The notes under the pieces: generated by a model
Databases searched by the model: none
Told to the model about the DNA's origin: nothing
Seen by the model: only the letters and a program-made list of their open reading frames with translations
Origin: Phellopilus nigrolimitatus
Taxonomy: Eukaryota; Basidiomycota; Agaricomycetes; Hymenochaetales; Hymenochaetaceae
Length of the DNA stretch: 12,935 bases
Reading direction: 5' to 3'
Assembly: GCA_021029095.1 (NCBI GenBank)
Contig: JAJOHG010000585.1
Span: forward strand, 1-12,935
In this document: positions 9,601-12,935 of the stretch, piece by piece
How the letters are laid out: each line of letters opens with the position of its first letter
How positions within the stretch are numbered: position 1 is the first letter of the stretch
Position numbers and translations under genes: made by a program

Positions 9601-12600
9601 ACTTAGACTTTATGCTCTTAAGTCGCAGCGCAATAATCTGCGGGGCATATACGACAGCTTTGCTCTTCTTAGAGTTAGCTCCAGATTCTAGGCCATTGCA
9701 AAAAGCTGATGATAAGTCGTCGGAGCAGATTTTGTTTGACATCTATAGTCACATCGACGAGCCTGATGGATTCTACGGTATTAAGACTGACGACCTCCAA
9801 ATTTTCTTCTTCGACGTTTCCACCATGAGCAACAGTGGGACAAAGCTTTCCAGTTTCATGGGGCCGCACATGAAGCAGGGGATAGTGAGCTCAGGGGACC
9901 GACGGGAATTCTGGAATCGCTTCACTCCTTCGGTTTCAACAAGCTGGCGATATCAACCCTTCAGTCATTGGGGGACGGTCCATCCGCTTCTCAATCATCG
10001 AAATGGAATACCGACTAGGTTGGCGAACAGGGACTTGGGACTTGCCCAACCCAGTGAACTACGAAAGTTCTGGTTCGACGCTTTATGTCGCTCTACGAGT
10101 GATCCATCGGGGCAGGGACACAGGAGTCATTGACGGAATCATTTCGAAGTCACTCTCCGACGAGTTGCAACGTCTGCGCAGCCTCGGAAATGAAAACTTG
10201 GCCGAGATTCGTCAAGTCACCCAGAGTTTGATGTGCCTTGCTCAGATAAGGCGATGGAGGTCCAAGGAAATCCAAGACAGCCTCTCCGCAAGTACAATTG
10301 ATATCGCCGAAAAGCAATGGGTTGATTTTTGTTTTACTCAAACGAGTTTTGAGTAAGTCGGCAATTTTGCCTTCAAATTTCGCCTTTAAAAAAAAGTGCT
10401 CATTTCAATCCATTAGCTTCCCTGATCTGGAAAGCATCGTTGCAACTCGTATTTCCTTACTTCGCTCGGCTCGGCTCAAAGATCAGAGGGATCAGATTGG
10501 GTCGATGCAATCCGACTTGACTCGTGCTCTCATCCGACTTGAGAAAGGATGTCTTATTCAGCTGTCTGAAGCCGCTCGTGAAGCAAATCAAACGCAGATC
10601 GCTCTTAACTCGGTCGTTTGCGCTTCTCGGCTAGAAGACGTATCCACTTTTAAGGTAAATCAGGAGTTTGCGAATGTTCTGTGGCTTCAACATGAGCAGA
10701 AGTTCGCTATCGAATGCTTGAAGGGGGAGATGCAGCGTCAAAAGTGGAATGCTTCTCATAGTGCCGACAACTCGAATAAAGTCGAAGAAGCGCTGATCAT
10801 GGCCAAACTCGTGAGTGAATAGCGTCGCCTTGCAGAAAATGCCAATCTGAACTGCTATCAGGGAGAATGGACGAGTGAAGCTTGTCTCGAAAAGCCAGAT
10901 TTTATCCACGCCAATTTTTTCTCACCTGCTATCGACCTCTTACTCCGTAGAAAAGACGATAACGAATCATTAGGCGACGCTCGAGCAGTGGTTTTCTACA
11001 AATGCGCTCTCTTTGCAGAACAGCAATATCATGCCATCGTGCGGTCACCAGACATCATCAGACTAAAGGTTTATAAAGAGCGTAAAGAACGGAACTAGCG
11101 GGGGGATACCTCAGGAAGAGACGACGAGACAAGTGGCAGGAACTGACACAATATCAAAAGAAAGCTAAGGCGCTTCTTGCGCAAGACAGCCCAGTTTGTC
11201 GAAGTCACTAGTTCTCGAGATAAGTATTTGCATCAGGCCATACAGATGCTGTCACTTTGTCTCGAGGCTTCCGATTCGTACGACGGTGATGCCACGATCC
11301 GCATGTGTTCGTTATGGTTTGCCAACTTTGGGACTGAAGAGTTAAACACGATCATACCTGCTGCCATCAGTAAAGTGCCTTCTCGGAAGTTTGTATTTCT
11401 CTCTCATCAGCTTTCTGCTCGGCTTTCTGCCTCGGAGTCCCCGAAAACGTCGAACCGAACCAGAAAACGCTCCAGTCGCTTCTTCTGCGTATGTGCAGCG
11501 AGCACCCTTTCCACAGCCTTTATCAGGTCTATTCACTTCAATCGTCTAATTCTGGGGCTGGATCTTCGCTTCGTCGCCGTTCAAGCGCTACAGAATCAGA
11601 ATCCGTTTCACAGATCGACCGTGCGACGGCTGCTTCGAGCTTATTTGACCGTTTGAGTTCGTCCGATTGCGCAAATAAGGCTCGAGACGTCAGAGCCCTC
11701 TGCGACGCATACTTGGAGTGGGCTAAGTATCCAATCAAAAATGATCCTGCCTTAACCGAGAAGAGACGAAAAAAAGAGGCGCTGCAGGTTCCGAAACATC
11801 TGGCTATACGAAAAGTTTCTAATCTACGCGTACCTGTAACTACCGCCGACACGCCTCTGGATCCAAGCATGCGGTATGAACACTGTGTTTGGATTCAAGG
11901 TTACTCTTCGAATTTTGACACTGCCGGAGGCATCAACTTGCCGAAAATCAATTATTGCATGGGCAGTGATGGAGTAAAGTACAAGCAACTGGTGAGTCGC
12001 CATTGTATTACTTTGTTCCTGGAGCTATTTTTGACTGACTTCATGTAGTTCAAAGGAGAAGGTGACGATGATCTCCGACAAGATGCTGTTATGGAGCAGG
12101 TCTTCGAACTCTGCAATCAAGTCCTAAGTCGAGATAGGGAGACAAGGAAGCGGAAGCTAAGTATACGCTCGTACAAAGTCGTTCCGCTGGCTCCTCAAGC
12201 TGGTCTACTTGAATTTGTGGGTAACACATGGCCCATGAATAACTGGCTAATCACTGCGCATGCAAGGTAAGCCAATTTTGCTCAGTAGACATTATATCGA
12301 GCCTTATATGTCTCCTGAACAGGTATCATCCGAAGGATCTCGGTGTAGAGATTGTTCCGCACAAATGGCTACACTGCGGAAGGAGACGAGGACCGATAGA
12401 CTAAAACCCGCGCTCGTTACTCTGTTCAAACAGATTCGCGAGAACTTCCATCCGGTCATGAGACACTTCTTCACGGAACGCCACAAAATGCCCCAGAATT
12501 GGTTCGAGATGAGGCTAAGGTACTCTCGCAGCGTCGCTGTGACCTCGATCGTGGGGCACATCTTAGGCCTTGGCGACCGACATATTTCAAACATTCTGCT

Positions 12601-12935
12601 CGATACCGCCTCCGGGGAGGTCGTCCATATTGATCTCGGCATTGCTTTTGAGCAGGTAAGGACACGAAGCACAATGGCTCGATTAGGCTCTCACTTTTTG
12701 CTTGTCCAGGGTAAACTGCTCACAGTTCCAGAACGCGTGCCGTTCCGTCTGACGGACATGGTGGACGGTTTCGGGATGTCCGGCACTGAGGGCGTCTTCC
12801 GTCGTTGTGCGGAAGAAGAAACCCTCAGAGTGCTGCGCGAAGGCTCGGACGTCATCAAGACCGTGTCGAGGTGTTTAAATACGATCCGCTCCATTCCTGG
12901 TGTGTTTAGACTCTTTTTTTCGTTTAGCGACTGCA
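3652..12935 (+). CDS. tel1: Tel1/ATM-family PI3K-related protein kinase (3' end outside window; frame broken after about 9310)
   Basis: Tel1 is the fungal ATM orthologue, a nuclear Ser/Thr kinase recruited to DNA breaks and telomeres through Mre11-Rad50-Nbs1/Xrs2. Exons in view: 3652-4897, 4978-6350, 6403-7292, 7342-10352, 10417-10810, 10862-11991, 12049-12266, 12323-12655 and 12710-12899. Introns are 49-80 nt. These sum to about 2,930 codons, as expected for Tel1 lacking only its FATC end. In order: N-terminal TAN motif (residues about 9-28), a basic nuclear-signal-like cluster (RKRKKHD...GRKSSK, about 198-213), long helical HEAT-type solenoid, FAT region, and kinase domain. The start at 3652 places the TAN motif at the extreme N-terminus, as in other Tel1 proteins. 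The frame is clean to about 9300, then shifts at about 9310, 9521, 9811, 10002, 11085, 11205, 11440, 12346 and 12864. The protein can be followed through every shift, so I treat it as one gene, with sequence error more likely than decay. Confidence 0.9.
3676..3735 (+). other. TAN motif of Tel1
   Basis: Residues 9-28 read [20 protein letters not shown]. This fits the Tel1/ATM N-terminal motif (L-L-x-S-x-K-x-x-x-R-x-x-x-L type), which in yeast is needed for telomere-length control and the DNA-damage role. It is the feature that separates Tel1/ATM from Mec1/ATR and Tor kinases. Confidence 0.85.
9600..11700 (+). other. FAT region of Tel1, with most of the frame breaks
   Basis: The region opens with [19 protein letters not shown] and [14 protein letters not shown]. 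It continues with [50 protein letters not shown] and [10 protein letters not shown]. These are recognisable blocks of the helical FAT domain that clamps the kinase in ATM-type enzymes. Reading them in order requires moving between frames at about 9811, 10002, 11085, 11205 and 11440, and removing introns at 10353-10416 and 10811-10861. No block is missing or repeated, so the shifts are small indels rather than rearrangements. Confidence 0.8.
11797..12899 (+). other. PI3K-related kinase domain of Tel1
   Basis: The N-lobe shows [21 protein letters not shown]. After a 57-nt intron comes [19 protein letters not shown], holding the ATP-binding Lys. [19 protein letters not shown] follows. The C-lobe carries the catalytic loop [17 protein letters not shown] (Asp and Asn both present) and the metal-binding [10 protein letters not shown] (DLG in place of DFG). 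[19 protein letters not shown] is the activation-loop end and substrate-recognition part typical of ATM/Tel1. All catalytic residues I can place are intact. Two shifts fall here: at about 12346 between RYHPKDLGV and [13 protein letters not shown], and at about 12864 before [12 protein letters not shown]. The run GAA GAA GAA near 12810 gives one more Glu than I recall at this place in ATM. The last exon ends at a GTGTGT donor (12900). Confidence 0.88.

Noticed and set aside
12922..12931. TCGTTTAGCG near the right edge matches the sequence around the hAT target duplication
   Set aside because: It is a ten-base match inside a tel1 intron with no inverted repeat next to it; chance is the simpler reading.
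1..12935. tRNA, rRNA, CRISPR arrays or bacterial-type operons
   Set aside because: No cloverleaf, rRNA block or regularly spaced repeat was seen; the spliced genes show eukaryotic nuclear DNA.

Overview
The window looks like nuclear DNA of a basidiomycete, probably mushroom-forming, fungus. The genes are cut by many short introns of about 49-82 nt with GT(A/G)NG donors. The largest gene reads as a fungal Tel1/ATM kinase. The one transposon is a hAT element whose transposase tail (VSSVDAERAFSKGRR) is the form common in Agaricomycete genomes. All identifications come from reading the sequence and from remembered family features; no search was run.

Layout. (1) Positions 1-546, minus strand: the 5' part of a gene for a small multi-span membrane protein of unknown function, running off the left edge. 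(2) 547-1050: a divergent intergenic region with a hairpin and a possible 5'UTR intron. (3) 1051-2117, plus strand: a short open reading frame split by a 756-bp non-autonomous hAT element (1268-2023) with perfect 15-bp terminal inverted repeats and a perfect 8-bp target duplication. The element keeps only the last pieces of its transposase. Its ends and the duplicated target bases happen to form a GT...AG pair that would splice in frame. (4) 2158-3334, plus strand: a five-exon gene for a second membrane protein of the same family as gene 1. Both genes share a 17-nt microexon in the same place and phase. (5) 3335-3651: short intergenic region. (6) 3652-12935, plus strand: tel1, nine exons in view, reaching the end of the kinase core, with the FATC end outside the window.

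The most important warning for a reader concerns tel1. From 3652 to about 9300 the frame is intact across four exons. From about 9310 on, the Tel1-like reading frame jumps nine times. Eight jumps are cured by adding one base, each time by lengthening a same-base run by one. This pattern fits missed bases in reads or consensus better than natural decay, but a pseudogene cannot be excluded from the sequence alone.

The genes do not form an obvious pathway. The two membrane proteins are probably an old duplicate pair in divergent orientation. Tel1 acts in DNA-break signalling and telomere maintenance and is a neighbour by position only.
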